Origin: Nocardia takedensis NBRC 100417
GTDB lineage: Bacteria; Actinomycetota; Actinomycetes; Mycobacteriales; Mycobacteriaceae
Direction: 5' to 3'
Assembly (NCBI RefSeq): GCF_000308695.1
Contig: NZ_BAGG01000115.1
Location: forward strand, 186,001 to 250,000
DNA length: 64,000 nucleotides
Shown: one piece after another, positions 25,583-35,957 of the stretch
Numbering within the stretch: the stretch's first letter is position 1
Layout of the letters: every line of letters starts with the position of its first letter
Notes under the pieces: model-generated
What the model was told of the DNA's origin: nothing
Database searches by the model: none
Seen by the model: only the letters and a program-made list of their open reading frames with translations
Program-made: the position numbers and the translations under genes

Positions 25583-26775
25583 CCCGCGTGACGGTCGCGC
25601 CCGACTCCCCCTTCGGCCCGGACACGCTGCCGTACGGGGTGTGCGCCCCCGAGGGCGGCGCGCCGCGGGTATGCGCGCGGTTGGGCGAGTACGTCCTGGA
25701 CCTGGCGGAATTGCTGGGCGACCCGGAGTTCGCCGCCGACTCGCTGCACCCGTTCCTCGCGCGCGGACCGCAGCGCTGGCGCGAGGTCCGCGAGCGACTG
25801 CGCGACCTGGCGGACGGCGCGCTCCCCGATACCGCCGTGCACCGGTTGGCCGACGTCCGCACGCTGCTGCCGATCCGGATCGGCGACTACGTCGACTTCT
25901 ACGCGAGTCGCGACCACGCGACGAACGTCGGCCTGCTGCTGCGGCCGGATTCCGCACCGCTGCCGCCGAATTGGCGGCATCTGCCGCTGGGTTACCACGG
26001 CCGCTCGGCGACCGTGGTGGTGTCGGGCACGCCGATCCGACGCCCCTGTGGACAGCTCGGAATCGATTCGGGAACACCGGAATTCGGTCCGACGCGCCGC
26101 CTGGACATCGAGGCCGAACTCGGATTCGTCGTCGGGGTCGGCTCCGAGTTCGGCACACGGATCAGCACGGGCGCGTTCGCCGACCACGTCTTCGGGGTCG
26201 TCCTGGTGGACGACTGGTCCGCGCGCGACATCCAGGCGTGGGAGTACCGGCCACTCGGCCCGTTCCTGGGGAAATCCTTCGCCACCTCGATCTCGGCGTG
26301 GGTCACGCCGCTGGCCGCGCTGGACGCCGCGCGCGTCGCACTGCCCGAGCAGATCCCACCCCCGCTGCCCTACCTGCGCGAGACCGAGCACTGGGGCTTC
26401 GACATCGACCTGACCGTCACCTGGAACGGCACGGTGGCGGCGCGGCCGCCGTACCGGCACATGTACTGGTCGCCCGCGCAGATGCTGGCCCACCTGACCG
26501 TCAACGGGGCGGCCACCGCCACCGGCGACCTGTTCGCCTCCGGCACCGTCTCCGGTCCCGAGCGCGACCAGCGCGGGTCCCTGCTCGAACTGACCTGGAA
26601 CGGCGCCGAACCGGTCACCCTGGCCGACGGGGCCCGCCGCACCTTCCTCGCCGACGGCGACGAAGTGGTCATCACGGCGACCGCACCAGGGCCGGGCGGT
26701 GCGCGCGTCGGCGTGGGCGAGGTCGCGGGCCGAATCCTGCCCGCCTTGCCCCACCCGGACCTCGCGGACCGATGA
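25579..26775 (+). CDS. fahA: fumarylacetoacetase
   Basis: A 398-residue hydrolase that cleaves fumarylacetoacetate to fumarate and acetoacetate, the final step of tyrosine catabolism. Family motifs: DYVDFYASRDHATNVG, LPLGYHGRSATVVVSGTPI, RLDIEAELGFVVG (metal Glu residues), VLVDDWSARDIQAWEYRPLG and FLGKSFATSISAWVTPL. The N-terminal SH3-like FAH domain (PFGPDTLPYGV) is present, so it is full length. ATG at 25579 overlaps the hmgA stop by four bases. The gene order hmgA-fahA is common in actinobacteria. Confidence 0.93.
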   Translation: MTRVTVAPDSPFGPDTLPYGVCAPEGGAPRVCARLGEYVLDLAELLGDPEFAADSLHPFLARGPQRWREVRERLRDLADGALPDTAVHRLADVRTLLPIRIGDYVDFYASRDHATNVGLLLRPDSAPLPPNWRHLPLGYHGRSATVVVSGTPIRRPCGQLGIDSGTPEFGPTRRLDIEAELGFVVGVGSEFGTRISTGAFADHVFGVVLVDDWSARDIQAWEYRPLGPFLGKSFATSISAWVTPLAALDAARVALPEQIPPPLPYLRETEHWGFDIDLTVTWNGTVAARPPYRHMYWSPAQMLAHLTVNGAATATGDLFASGTVSGPERDQRGSLLELTWNGAEPVTLADGARRTFLADGDEVVITATAPGPGGARVGVGEVAGRILPALPHPDLADR

Positions 26776-26845
26776 GAACGCGGCCGCCGGATCGTCACCA
26801 CCTGTACAGCGGACCCGCGGCGTCACCACCGACGAAGGAGTAGCC

Positions 26846-27319
26846 ATGCAGAAGATCGTCACCAACCTCTGGTACGACAACCAGGCCCGGGAGGCCGCCG
26901 AGTTCTACTGCTCGCTGATCCCGAACTCCCGGATCACCGCGATACAGCACTACACCGAATCCGGCTACGGCGAGACCGGCGCGGTCATGCTGGTCGACTT
27001 CGAACTCGACGGTCAGAAGTTCACCGGCATCAACGGCGGCGGCGACTACCACTACACCCACGCGATGTCGCTGCTGATCAACTGCGACAGCCAGGACGAA
27101 GTCGACCGACTGTGGGAGGCGCTGCTCGCCGACGGCGGCAAGGAAATCGAATGCGGGTGGCTCAACGACCGTTTCGGCGTGCCCTGGCAGATCTGGCCCG
27201 CCGAGGCCGACGAACTGATGACCGGTGATCCGGCCGCGGTGGACCGCGCCACCAAGGCGATGCTGGGCATGAAGAAGATCGACCTCGAAGGGCTGCGCGC
27301 GGCCTACAACGCGGGCTGA
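26846..27319 (+). CDS. VOC-fold protein of the PhnB/3-dmu-9_3-mt family
   Basis: A 157-residue protein with the PhnB-like fold: IVTNLWYDNQAREAAEFYCSLIP at the start, DFELDGQKFTGINGGG in the middle and LNDRFGVPWQIWPAEADEL near the end. These proteins resemble glyoxalase/bleomycin-resistance dimers, but their reaction is mostly unknown. The ATG at 26846 is fixed by AAGGAG five bases upstream; a longer frame reads back into fahA. Its position between fahA and the TPP riboswitch suggests nothing specific about function. Confidence 0.82.
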   Translation: MQKIVTNLWYDNQAREAAEFYCSLIPNSRITAIQHYTESGYGETGAVMLVDFELDGQKFTGINGGGDYHYTHAMSLLINCDSQDEVDRLWEALLADGGKEIECGWLNDRFGVPWQIWPAEADELMTGDPAAVDRATKAMLGMKKIDLEGLRAAYNAG

Positions 27320-27373
27320 CCAGGGGTCGCGGACGGGCGGGTATGGTCGGTCGGGGACAACCGCATATCGCCA

Positions 27374-27473
27374 ACGGGGGCTCGCACCAGCGGGCTGAGA
27401 GGACGGCTAGCTCCACGGAGCGGACAGGGCCGTCGACCGTATGAACCTGACCGGGTAATGCCGGCGTAGGGAG
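27374..27473 (+). ncRNA. TPP riboswitch (THI element)
   Basis: The stretch just before thiC has the conserved THI-box parts in the correct order: GGGGGCTC and CGGGCTGAGA (CTGAGA at 27395-27400), a variable stem (GACGGCTAG ... GGGCCGTC), then ACCTGACCGGGTAATGCCGG and CGTAGGGA at 27445-27472. The closing 3' strand GGGAGG also serves as the ribosome site, six bases before the thiC ATG. Ligand binding would thus hide the Shine-Dalgarno, implying control of translation start by thiamine pyrophosphate. Confidence 0.95.
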
Positions 27474-27479
27474 GAATTC

Positions 27480-29108
<1,629 letters not shown>

Positions 29109-29114
29109 CCCGGC

Positions 29115-29167
29115 GCGGGCGTCGTGTCGCGCCCCGCGCAGGGGGCGGGGAGCGGCACGACGTCCGC
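29115..29167 (+). terminator. terminator hairpin after thiC
   Basis: GCGGGCGTCGTG at 29115-29126 pairs with CACGACGTCCGC at 29156-29167 through twelve positions with one G-U pair, and an inner CCCCGC/GCGGGG stem extends it. It starts six bases after the thiC stop. No U tract follows. Confidence 0.65.
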
Positions 29168-29240
29168 GACACCGGACGAACGCCGCTCGCCGTGGAATGC
29201 TGGGGGACATGATCACCGACGCGAGGGGTGGTGGGCGGGA

Positions 29241-29684
29241 ATGTCTGACGCGGAGTTGAATCCCGCCGCGGTCGAGATCGGTCGGTTCTTCCCGCACGGG
29301 CCGAACGCGGTGTGGCGGGCGTTGACCGAACCCGATCTGGTGGAGCGCTGGCTGATGCCCACGGTGGGGTTCGACGCGGCGGTGGGGACGCATTTCCTGT
29401 TCGCGCTGCCCACCCACCCGTCCGGGGAGATCGCCTGCGAGGTGCTCGAGGCGCTGCCCGGGGAGCGGTTCACCCACAGTTGGGTGGACATGCGGGCCGA
29501 CAAGCCGCAGCGCTGGGTGGTGGACTGGACGGTGCGCGCGCAAGGCCGCGGCACGCGATTGTTGTTGACCCAGACCGGTTTCGACATCGACGACCGTCGC
29601 CAGAAGATGGCGCGCAACGCGATGGAACGCGGCTGGAAGGCGACGCTGACGCGGTTGCGCGAGGTGCTCGACCAGGGATCCTGA
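29241..29684 (+). CDS. SRPBCC/AHSA1-type protein
   Basis: A 147-residue protein with the activator-of-Hsp90-ATPase-1-like (AHSA1) version of the START fold: FFPHGPNAVWRALTEPDLVERWLMP, CEVLEALPGERFTHSW and a C-terminal helix ARNAMERGWKATLTRLREVL. These bacterial proteins bind small hydrophobic ligands; no ligand is known. ATG at 29241 begins just before the fold; the longer upstream frame is not compatible with it. It converges with the exporter gene three bases after its stop. Confidence 0.8.
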   Translation: MSDAELNPAAVEIGRFFPHGPNAVWRALTEPDLVERWLMPTVGFDAAVGTHFLFALPTHPSGEIACEVLEALPGERFTHSWVDMRADKPQRWVVDWTVRAQGRGTRLLLTQTGFDIDDRRQKMARNAMERGWKATLTRLREVLDQGS

Positions 29685-29687
29685 GCG

Positions 29688-31214
29688 TCAGTGCCTGGCG
29701 CCGGTGATGCGGAATCCGCGCGGCACCAGCAGCACCGCCGCCACGGCGACCACCGCGACGATGCCCGCCGAGAGGTAGGCGGTGACGGTCAGCGCGGTGT
29801 CGAAGGCGTGTTCGGTGAGCGCGTGCAGGTCCGCGGCGGCGGCTTCGGGCAGGTCGTCGGCCACCTCGGCCGCACCGCCCACCGATCCGCGCGCCTGCTC
29901 GGCCGCCGCGCCGTCCACCGGCAGGTCCACCATGTGGTCGGTGAACACCCGTCCGTGGATACTGCCCAGCAGCGCGACGCCCAGGCCGATGCCGAGTTCG
30001 TAGTTGGTCTCCGAGACCGCGCCCGCCTGTCCGGCCCGATCGGGCGGCACCGCCGAGACCAGCACGGCCGCGGCGGCGGTGATCGCGAGTCCGTCACCGA
30101 GCCCGAAGGTCGCCAGGACCAGCGCGATGACCGGGTAGGTGGTGGGTTCCGGGCTCAGCGCGAGCCCGAGGAATCCCAGCGCGGACGCCCCCAACCCGAG
30201 CGCCAGCACCGCCCGCACCCCGAGGTGTTGCATCAGCCACGGCGTGCTCAGCGAGGCGATCAGCAGGGTCAGTGCCGAGGGCAGCATCCGGACGCCCGCC
30301 TGCGAGGGCGAATAGCCGTGGATGTACTGCAACCACAGCGAGATCAGGAACAGCGCCGCGCCGATGGCGAGCATCGCCAGCAAGGTCGCCAGGGCGGCGG
30401 CCGTGAACGCGCCGTTGCGGAACAGTCGCACGTCCAGCAGTGGGTCGTCGGCCGCGAGCTGCCGACGGACGAACCACGCAAGCGCGAGCAGTCCCAGAGC
30501 CAGTACCGCCAGATCCGCCGGGGCCGCGCCGCCCTTGGCCAGGTGTTTGAGACCCCACGCCAGTCCGACGATGCCCGTGATCGACAAGCACGCGGCGAGC
30601 AGGTCCAGTCCACCGTGCTGCGGCGCACGGTATTCGGGCAGCACGAACAGCCCGACCGCGACGGTGAGTACGACCACCGGCACGTTGAGCCAGAAGGCCG
30701 AGGCCCAGCCGAGGTGTTCGACCAGGTAGCCGCCGACGATCGGGCCGATGGTCGCGCCCAGGCCCGCCACGGCCGCCCAGATGCCGATGGCGAGGTTGCG
30801 TTCGCGGATGTCGGTGAAGATCGCGCGGATCAGCGACAGCGTGGAGGGCATCACCATCGCGCCGCCGACGGCGAGCAGCACCCGGCCGAGGATGAGTTGC
30901 CAGGCGCTGTGCGAGGTCGCGGCCACCACCGAGGCCACGCCGAACAGCACGAACCCGGTGAGGAAGAGCAACTTGCGGCCGACCCGGTCGCCGATCGCGC
31001 CGGTAGTGATGAGCAGACCGCCCAGCACCAACCCGTAGATGTCGATTACCCACAACTGTTGCAGCGGGCCCAGGTGCAGATCCTCGATGAGCGAAGGAAG
31101 GGCGACGTTGAGGATGGTGGCGTCCATGGCGACCAGCAACAGGCTGGCACACAGCACGGCGAGCATCACCCACCGCGCCGCTCCCCGGCGTCGAACCGAC
31201 TCTCGTTCGCCCAC
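29688..31214 (-). CDS. MFS drug exporter, DHA2 (EmrB/QacA) family
   Basis: A 508-residue transporter with fourteen predicted helices. Motif A appears as GAIGDRVGRKLLFL, motif D1-like LLVAMDATILNVALPSL at the first helix, and motif C-like AAVAGLGATIGPIVGGYLVE. These mark proton-driven multidrug exporters. GTG at 31214 has AAGGAG five bases upstream. The TetR gene lies 52 bases upstream on the same strand, so both likely form one operon in which the regulator controls the exporter. The specific drug cannot be predicted. Confidence 0.88.
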   Translation of the reverse strand: MGERESVRRRGAARWVMLAVLCASLLLVAMDATILNVALPSLIEDLHLGPLQQLWVIDIYGLVLGGLLITTGAIGDRVGRKLLFLTGFVLFGVASVVAATSHSAWQLILGRVLLAVGGAMVMPSTLSLIRAIFTDIRERNLAIGIWAAVAGLGATIGPIVGGYLVEHLGWASAFWLNVPVVVLTVAVGLFVLPEYRAPQHGGLDLLAACLSITGIVGLAWGLKHLAKGGAAPADLAVLALGLLALAWFVRRQLAADDPLLDVRLFRNGAFTAAALATLLAMLAIGAALFLISLWLQYIHGYSPSQAGVRMLPSALTLLIASLSTPWLMQHLGVRAVLALGLGASALGFLGLALSPEPTTYPVIALVLATFGLGDGLAITAAAAVLVSAVPPDRAGQAGAVSETNYELGIGLGVALLGSIHGRVFTDHMVDLPVDGAAAEQARGSVGGAAEVADDLPEAAAADLHALTEHAFDTALTVTAYLSAGIVAVVAVAAVLLVPRGFRITGARH

Positions 31215-31266
31215 GACGCTCCTTCCGGAACCGCGCCACGAGTTCGATGGCGAATATCAAGCTACC

Positions 31267-31821
31267 TCAGCGGACGTGCGCCTCGACCAGTCTTCGCCCG
31301 GCCCGCGAGGTCCGCTCGACGTCGCCGGTGATGAGCCGGTCCTGGAGGATCCCGCGCATGCCCGAGATCAACAGGGTCGCCACGACGGACGGGTCCTCGA
31401 CCCCGATCCGCGCCAGCGCCGCGCTCAGCGCCTCCACGAAGACGGCGATGGCCTCGCGGGCGTAGCGGTCATACGGACTGCCCGGCGCGCAGGCCGCGCC
31501 GAGCACTTGGAGCATCACGCGGATGCTGATCGCGCCGTCGCCGGTCAGGCTGGATTCGTAGAGGTCGGTGAGTCGACGTCGCAGGGTCGCCGCGTCCGCC
31601 ACCCCGGCGAAGACCGCCGCGATATCGGGCCGCTGGGTGGCCAGGGCCTGGACCAGCAACTCCTCTTTCGTGCCGAAGTAGTAGATGAGCATGCGCGAAC
31701 TGGTGCCGAGTTCGGCGGCCAGCGGTCGCAGGGACAGTTCGGACAGGCCGTGCGCGGCGATGTAGTCGACCACGCCTGCCAGCAGTCGCGTGCGTCGCTC
31801 GTGGTCGAGGGGGCGTGCCAT
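31267..31821 (-). CDS. TetR family regulator, likely of the exporter and the facing ketoacyl synthase
   Basis: A 184-residue regulator with an N-terminal helix-turn-helix (LSELSLRPLAAELGTSSRMLIYYFGTKEELL) and a C-terminal dimer domain. The ATG at 31821 is chosen over one 29 codons upstream, because that longer frame would run through the operators and the facing gene. No Shine-Dalgarno is visible and a perfect palindrome begins eight bases upstream, so the transcript may be leaderless and autoregulated. It is the first gene of a probable operon with the MFS exporter. Confidence 0.87.
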   Translation of the reverse strand: MARPLDHERRTRLLAGVVDYIAAHGLSELSLRPLAAELGTSSRMLIYYFGTKEELLVQALATQRPDIAAVFAGVADAATLRRRLTDLYESSLTGDGAISIRVMLQVLGAACAPGSPYDRYAREAIAVFVEALSAALARIGVEDPSVVATLLISGMRGILQDRLITGDVERTSRAGRRLVEAHVR

Positions 31822-31829
31822 GAGTTGAC

Positions 31830-31882
31830 TGTAGCGATCGCTACAGGTATTCCTGGAACCCGTGACTGTAACGATCGCTTCA
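31830..31882. promoter_or_regulatory. twin TetR operators TGTARCGATCGCTWCA
   Basis: A perfect 16-base palindrome, TGTAGCGATCGCTACA, lies at 31830-31845, and a near copy, TGTAACGATCGCTTCA, at 31867-31882, with centres 37 bases apart. They sit symmetrically between the divergent starts of the TetR gene and the ketoacyl synthase. Typical of an autoregulated TetR repressor controlling both directions. Confidence 0.8.
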
Positions 31883-31888
31883 GAAACT

Positions 31889-33106
31889 GTGGACCAGGTG
31901 GTCGTCACCGGCTACGCCGCCACCACCAGCCTCGGTCCGGACGCCGAGACGACCTGGTCGCGCCTGCTGGCGGGCCACAGCGGAATCCGCGCGCTGCAAG
32001 CCGATTTCGTCACCGACTACGACCTGCCGGTCCGCATCGGCGGCACCCTGACCGCCCACCCGGGCGACCAACTGACCCGCGTCGAACGACGCCGGATGTC
32101 CTACGTCGAACAACTCGCACTGGTGCTGGGGCGCGAGGTCTGGCGGCACGCGGGCACGCCCGAGGTCGAGGGCGAGCGACTCGCGGTCGCCATCGGCACC
32201 GGACTCGGCGGCGCGGACGCCCTCATCGACGCCGTCGACGCCCTGCGTGCGGGCGGATACCGGAAGGTCTCGCCGATGTCGGTGCCGATGGTCATGCCCA
32301 ACGGCCCCGCCGCCACCGTCGGCCTCGAACTCGGCGCGAAAGCCGGGGTCTACGCCCCCGTGTCGGCCTGCTCGTCGGGATCGGAGGCCATCGCGCACGC
32401 CTGGCGACTGATCCGCACGGGTGAAGCCGACGTGGTCGTGGCGGGCGGGGTCGAAGGCCACATCCACGCGGTGCCCATCGCCAGTTTCGCCATGATGCGG
32501 GCGATGAGCACCCGCAACGCCGAACCCGAACGCGCTTCGCGCCCCTTCGACCGCGACCGCGACGGATTCGTCTTCGGCGAGGCGGGCGCGCTGCTGGTCC
32601 TGGAATCCGAACGCCACGCGCGGGCCAGGGGCGCGCGCGTCCACGGCCGGGTCCTCGGCGCGGGCATCACCTCCGACGCCTACCACATCGTCGCCTCCGA
32701 TCCGGACGGCGCGGGCGCGGCCAGGGCGATGCGCGCGGCCATCGCCACCGCCGGTCTGCGGCCCGGCGACATCGGCCACGTCGACGCGCACGCCACGTCC
32801 ACCACCATCGGCGACGCCTCCGAGGCCGCCGCGATCGCCGCCGTCACGCCGGACGCCTCGGTCTACGCGCCAAAATCCGCGCTCGGTCATTCGATCGGCG
32901 CGGTCGGCGCGCTGGAGTCCGTGCTCACGCTGCTGACCCTGCGCGAGGGTGTCGTGCCGCCCACGCTCAACTACGACACCCCCGACCCCGCCATCGACCT
33001 GGACGTCGTCGCGGGGACGGCGCGCACGCAGCGACCCGACTACGCGTTGAACAATTCGTTCGGCTTCGGCGGACACAATGTGTGCCTCGCGTTCGGGCGG
33101 GCCTGA
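31889..33106 (+). CDS. beta-ketoacyl-ACP synthase II-like condensing enzyme
   Basis: A 405-residue KAS II family protein with all catalytic residues: Cys161 in VSACSSGSEA, His301 in HVDAHATSTTIGD, Lys329 in YAPKSALGHS and the neighbouring His334. It should condense an acyl chain with malonyl-ACP. The GTG at 31889 is preferred because the protein then begins MDQVVVTGYAATTSLG, the usual family N-terminus, and both operators stay outside the gene; a GTG at 31862 would add nine residues. It stands alone with a TetR/exporter operon rather than with fabD/acpP, so a role in a modified lipid or small product is possible. Confidence 0.88.
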   Translation: MDQVVVTGYAATTSLGPDAETTWSRLLAGHSGIRALQADFVTDYDLPVRIGGTLTAHPGDQLTRVERRRMSYVEQLALVLGREVWRHAGTPEVEGERLAVAIGTGLGGADALIDAVDALRAGGYRKVSPMSVPMVMPNGPAATVGLELGAKAGVYAPVSACSSGSEAIAHAWRLIRTGEADVVVAGGVEGHIHAVPIASFAMMRAMSTRNAEPERASRPFDRDRDGFVFGEAGALLVLESERHARARGARVHGRVLGAGITSDAYHIVASDPDGAGAARAMRAAIATAGLRPGDIGHVDAHATSTTIGDASEAAAIAAVTPDASVYAPKSALGHSIGAVGALESVLTLLTLREGVVPPTLNYDTPDPAIDLDVVAGTARTQRPDYALNNSFGFGGHNVCLAFGRA

Positions 33107-33183
33107 ACCGGCACGGCAGAATCGTAGTCCGAACGAACCAGTTGCCGCGCGGCGCGCGCCGACGGCCCGAGGGACGGACGACG

Positions 33184-33978
33184 ATGAGCGACGCTTTCTA
33201 CCTGCCCGACCCCGACCGACCGGATCGGTACCTCTCGACCGAGCTGACCCGGGGGCCGTGGTCGCCGGACGCGCAGCACGCGGGGCCGCCCTCGGCGCTG
33301 TTGGCGCACGCGATCGAGCGCTGCTCGCCGCGCGAGGGCTTCCAGGTCGGACGGGTCGCGGTGGAGATCCTGGGTCCGGTGCCGCTCGCGCCGCTGACCG
33401 TGCGAGCGGAGGTGGTGCGGCCCGGACGCAGCGTCGAACTGATCCGAGCCACGCTCAGCGCCGACCGCGGTCCGGTGATGACGGCCAACGCGTGGCGGTT
33501 CAAACTCGCGGAGCCGGAAGTCGAACTGCCCGAAGCCTTCCTGCCGACCGGTGCGCGCCCCGGCCCCGAACACGCCGCCGAGCCCGCGCCTTTCCCGAGC
33601 TCGCAGCCCGTCGGCTTCCACACCGCCATCGAATACCGTTTCGTGACCGGGTCTTTCGACGAACCCGGTCCAGCGATCTGCTGGATCAGGTTGAAGCATC
33701 CGGTCGTCGCGGGCACCGAGCCGAGCCCGCTGGAACGGACGATGGCCGCCGCCGACTCGGGCAACGGCGTCAGCGCGGTGCTCGACTGGAACCGCTACCT
33801 GTTCATCAACACCGACCTGACCGTCACCCTGCACCGTCAGCCCGTCGGCGAATGGGTCTGCCTGGACGCGGCGACCTATCCGCAACCGCACGGCATCGGC
33901 TTGGCCGAATCGGCGCTCTTCGACGAACACGGCCCGCTCGGACGCGGGACGCAGACCCTGTTGATCGGCCCGCGCTGA
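33184..33978 (+). CDS. acyl-CoA thioesterase family protein (double hotdog)
   Basis: A 264-residue protein with two hotdog-like halves: N-terminal RGPWSPDAQHAGPPSALLAHAIE and VEILGPVPLAPLTVRAEVVRPGRSVELI, C-terminal SGNGVSAVLDWNRYLFINTDLTVTLHR and WVCLDAATYPQPHGIGLAESAL. This matches TesB-like thioesterases of mycobacteria, which hydrolyse acyl-CoA. ATG at 33184 is used; an upstream frame extends back but is not coding-like. Direction and 77-base spacing from the ketoacyl synthase suggest a shared transcript, fitting an acyl-chain-related pair. Confidence 0.83.
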   Translation: MSDAFYLPDPDRPDRYLSTELTRGPWSPDAQHAGPPSALLAHAIERCSPREGFQVGRVAVEILGPVPLAPLTVRAEVVRPGRSVELIRATLSADRGPVMTANAWRFKLAEPEVELPEAFLPTGARPGPEHAAEPAPFPSSQPVGFHTAIEYRFVTGSFDEPGPAICWIRLKHPVVAGTEPSPLERTMAAADSGNGVSAVLDWNRYLFINTDLTVTLHRQPVGEWVCLDAATYPQPHGIGLAESALFDEHGPLGRGTQTLLIGPR

Positions 33979-34100
33979 GCCGACCGGCCCCCGCGACGCT
34001 CGCGCATGGGTGCGAGACGCGCGGCCATGTTCGCGGGCTCCCGCCGCTGATGTACTGGATTCGCCAGCGAGTCAACGACATCGGCACACAGGGAGCAATC

Positions 34101-34724
34101 ATGCGGATCACGGTTTTCGGCGCCACCGGCACGGTCGGACGGCACGTCGTCGAGCAGGCGCTCGAACAGGGCCACGAGGTGACGGCCTTCACCCGCGACG
34201 CGGCCACGGTCACCCGTCGCCACGACAACCTGCGGGTGGTGCAGGGCGACGTGTTCGACAGCGCCGCGGCGGAGAAGGCGATCGTGGGGCAGGACGCGGT
34301 GATCGTGGCCCTCGGCGACGGCCGCGCGGGCAAGGTCCGCTACGGCGGCACCAAGGCGATCGTGGACGCGATGCACCGCGTCGGGGTCGACCGACTGATC
34401 GTGCAGAGCAGTCTCGGCGTCGGCGACAGTCGCGCGAACCTGAACTTCGTGTGGAAGTACCTGATGTTCGGGTTGCTGCTGCGCCGCGCCTACGCCGACC
34501 ACGGCTACCAGGAGGACTACGTGATCGCGAGCGATCTGGATTGGACGATCGTGCGCCCGAGCGCTTTCACCGACGGGCCGCGGACCGGGACCTACCGCCG
34601 CGACCTCGACGGCGACGCGCAGGGTCTCACGCTGAAGATCGCCCGCGCCGACATCGCGGAGTTCCTGCTCGAACAGCTCACCGACCGGACCTACGTGCGC
34701 CGCACGCCCGGGATCTCGAACTGA
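34101..34724 (+). CDS. NAD(P)-binding protein of the atypical SDR/NmrA type
   Basis: A 207-residue Rossmann protein. The nucleotide site is VFGATGTVGRHVVEQALEQGH, close to the flavin-reductase/BVR-B type, with QDAVIVALGDGRAGKVRYGG, LIVQSSLGVGDSRAN and LDWTIVRPSAFTDGP as later motifs; no YxxxK catalytic pair of classic SDRs was seen. It could be a quinone or flavin reductase or a regulatory NADPH-binding protein. ATG at 34101 has GGGAG at 34091-34095. It ends five bases before the convergent CobW gene. Confidence 0.84.
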   Translation: MRITVFGATGTVGRHVVEQALEQGHEVTAFTRDAATVTRRHDNLRVVQGDVFDSAAAEKAIVGQDAVIVALGDGRAGKVRYGGTKAIVDAMHRVGVDRLIVQSSLGVGDSRANLNFVWKYLMFGLLLRRAYADHGYQEDYVIASDLDWTIVRPSAFTDGPRTGTYRRDLDGDAQGLTLKIARADIAEFLLEQLTDRTYVRRTPGISN

Positions 34725-34729
34725 TCGGT

Positions 34730-35875
34730 TCAGGCGTGCTCGTGCGGGTCGTCCCAGGTGGGGAACGGGTCGGCGTAGCGCGCCCAGACCTGCGGTCCGG
34801 CACCGAATTCGGCGTCGGTGAGCAGTGCGGCATCGAGCAGGGCGCGGACCCGGTCGCCGTCGAGGCGGACCCCGATGAAGACGATCTCCTGACCGGGCGG
34901 CTCGTCCAGCGCCGACCACAGCGCGGCGGGTTCGAACCGCAGATTCGGGCCCGCCTGCGACCACAGCGCCAGGTACTCGTCTCGCCCGGCGATCCAGCAG
35001 AAACCCTTGCTGCGCAACATCCCGCGCAGTGCGGCCAGAGTGTCGGCCAGGCGGGTGGGATGGAACGGGCGGTCGGCGCGGTAGGTGATCGAGGAGATGC
35101 CGTATTCCTCGGTCTCGGGGATGTGCCCGCCCGCGAGTTCCGCTGTCCAGCCGTCGGTTCCGGCGGCCAACACCGGATCATAGCGTCCGGTGTCGAGCAC
35201 CTCGGACAACTCGACCACGCCTTCGGCCGTGCGCAGCAGGCGGGCGCGCGGGTTCAGCCGCCGCAGCGTCGCCTCGACCGTCCCGGCCGCGGCCTCGCTG
35301 ACCAGGTCGGTCTTGTTCAGGATCAGCACGTCGGCGAATTCGACCTGGTCGACCAAGAGATCGGCGATGGTACGGGTGTCGCCCTCGCCGGCTTGGAGGT
35401 CGCGGTCGGCGAGGTCCTGACCGCGCGCCACCTCGATGAGGAAGGTGGAGGCGTCCACGACCGTCACCATGGCATCGATGCGGGCCAGCGCGCCCAGGGA
35501 GAACCCGTCCTCGAACTCCCACTCGAAACTGGCCGCCACCGGCATGGGTTCGGAGATGCCGGTCGACTCGATGACCAGGTGGTCGAAGCGTTCCTGCCGC
35601 GCCAGCGCGCCGACCGCCTCGATGAGGTCTTCGCGCAGCGTGCAGCAGATGCAGCCGTTGGTGAGTTCGACCAGTTTCTCCTCGGTGCGGTCGAGGTGGC
35701 CCTGTCCGGCGACCAGGGCGGCGTCGATGTTGATCTCGCTCATGTCGTTGACGATGACCGCGACGCGACGGCCCTCCCGGTTGGCGAGGATGTGGTTGAG
35801 CAGGGTGGTCTTGCCCGCGCCGAGGAAGCCGGACAGGACGGTCACGGGCAGGGGGCGAGTGGGGGCGATGGTCAC
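34730..35875 (-). CDS. CobW/YciC-type G3E GTPase, zinc metallochaperone
   Basis: A 381-residue GTPase: Walker A GFLGAGKTTLLNHIL, the metal-binding GCICCTLRED (CxCC), Walker B-like VIESTGISEP and the base-specific LNKTDLV. The CobW C-terminal domain follows (FHPTRLADTLAAL, SKGFCWIAGR), and the protein ends in DDPHEHA. Such COG0523 proteins load or allocate zinc during scarcity. A Zur-type box lies three bases upstream of the start, so the gene should be induced when zinc is low. ATG at 35875 begins just before the G domain. Confidence 0.92.
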   Translation of the reverse strand: MTIAPTRPLPVTVLSGFLGAGKTTLLNHILANREGRRVAVIVNDMSEINIDAALVAGQGHLDRTEEKLVELTNGCICCTLREDLIEAVGALARQERFDHLVIESTGISEPMPVAASFEWEFEDGFSLGALARIDAMVTVVDASTFLIEVARGQDLADRDLQAGEGDTRTIADLLVDQVEFADVLILNKTDLVSEAAAGTVEATLRRLNPRARLLRTAEGVVELSEVLDTGRYDPVLAAGTDGWTAELAGGHIPETEEYGISSITYRADRPFHPTRLADTLAALRGMLRSKGFCWIAGRDEYLALWSQAGPNLRFEPAALWSALDEPPGQEIVFIGVRLDGDRVRALLDAALLTDAEFGAGPQVWARYADPFPTWDDPHEHA

Positions 35876-35878
35876 GAC

Positions 35879-35901
35879 TTAATGATAACGATTGTCATTA
35901 A
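35879..35901. promoter_or_regulatory. Zur box
   Basis: The 23-base partial palindrome TTAATGATAACGATTGTCATTAA has outer arms TTAATGA/TCATTAA perfectly paired, AA/TT inside, and three mismatched centre positions. It fits the TGATAACGATTNTCA-like consensus of actinobacterial Zur. It sits right before the CobW-type GTPase start, and 57 bases before thiD on the other strand. Confidence 0.82.
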
Positions 35902-35957
35902 CACCGCGCGATCAGGTGGCGAACCGGGCAACCGGGACACCGAAGTAGGGTCTAGCC

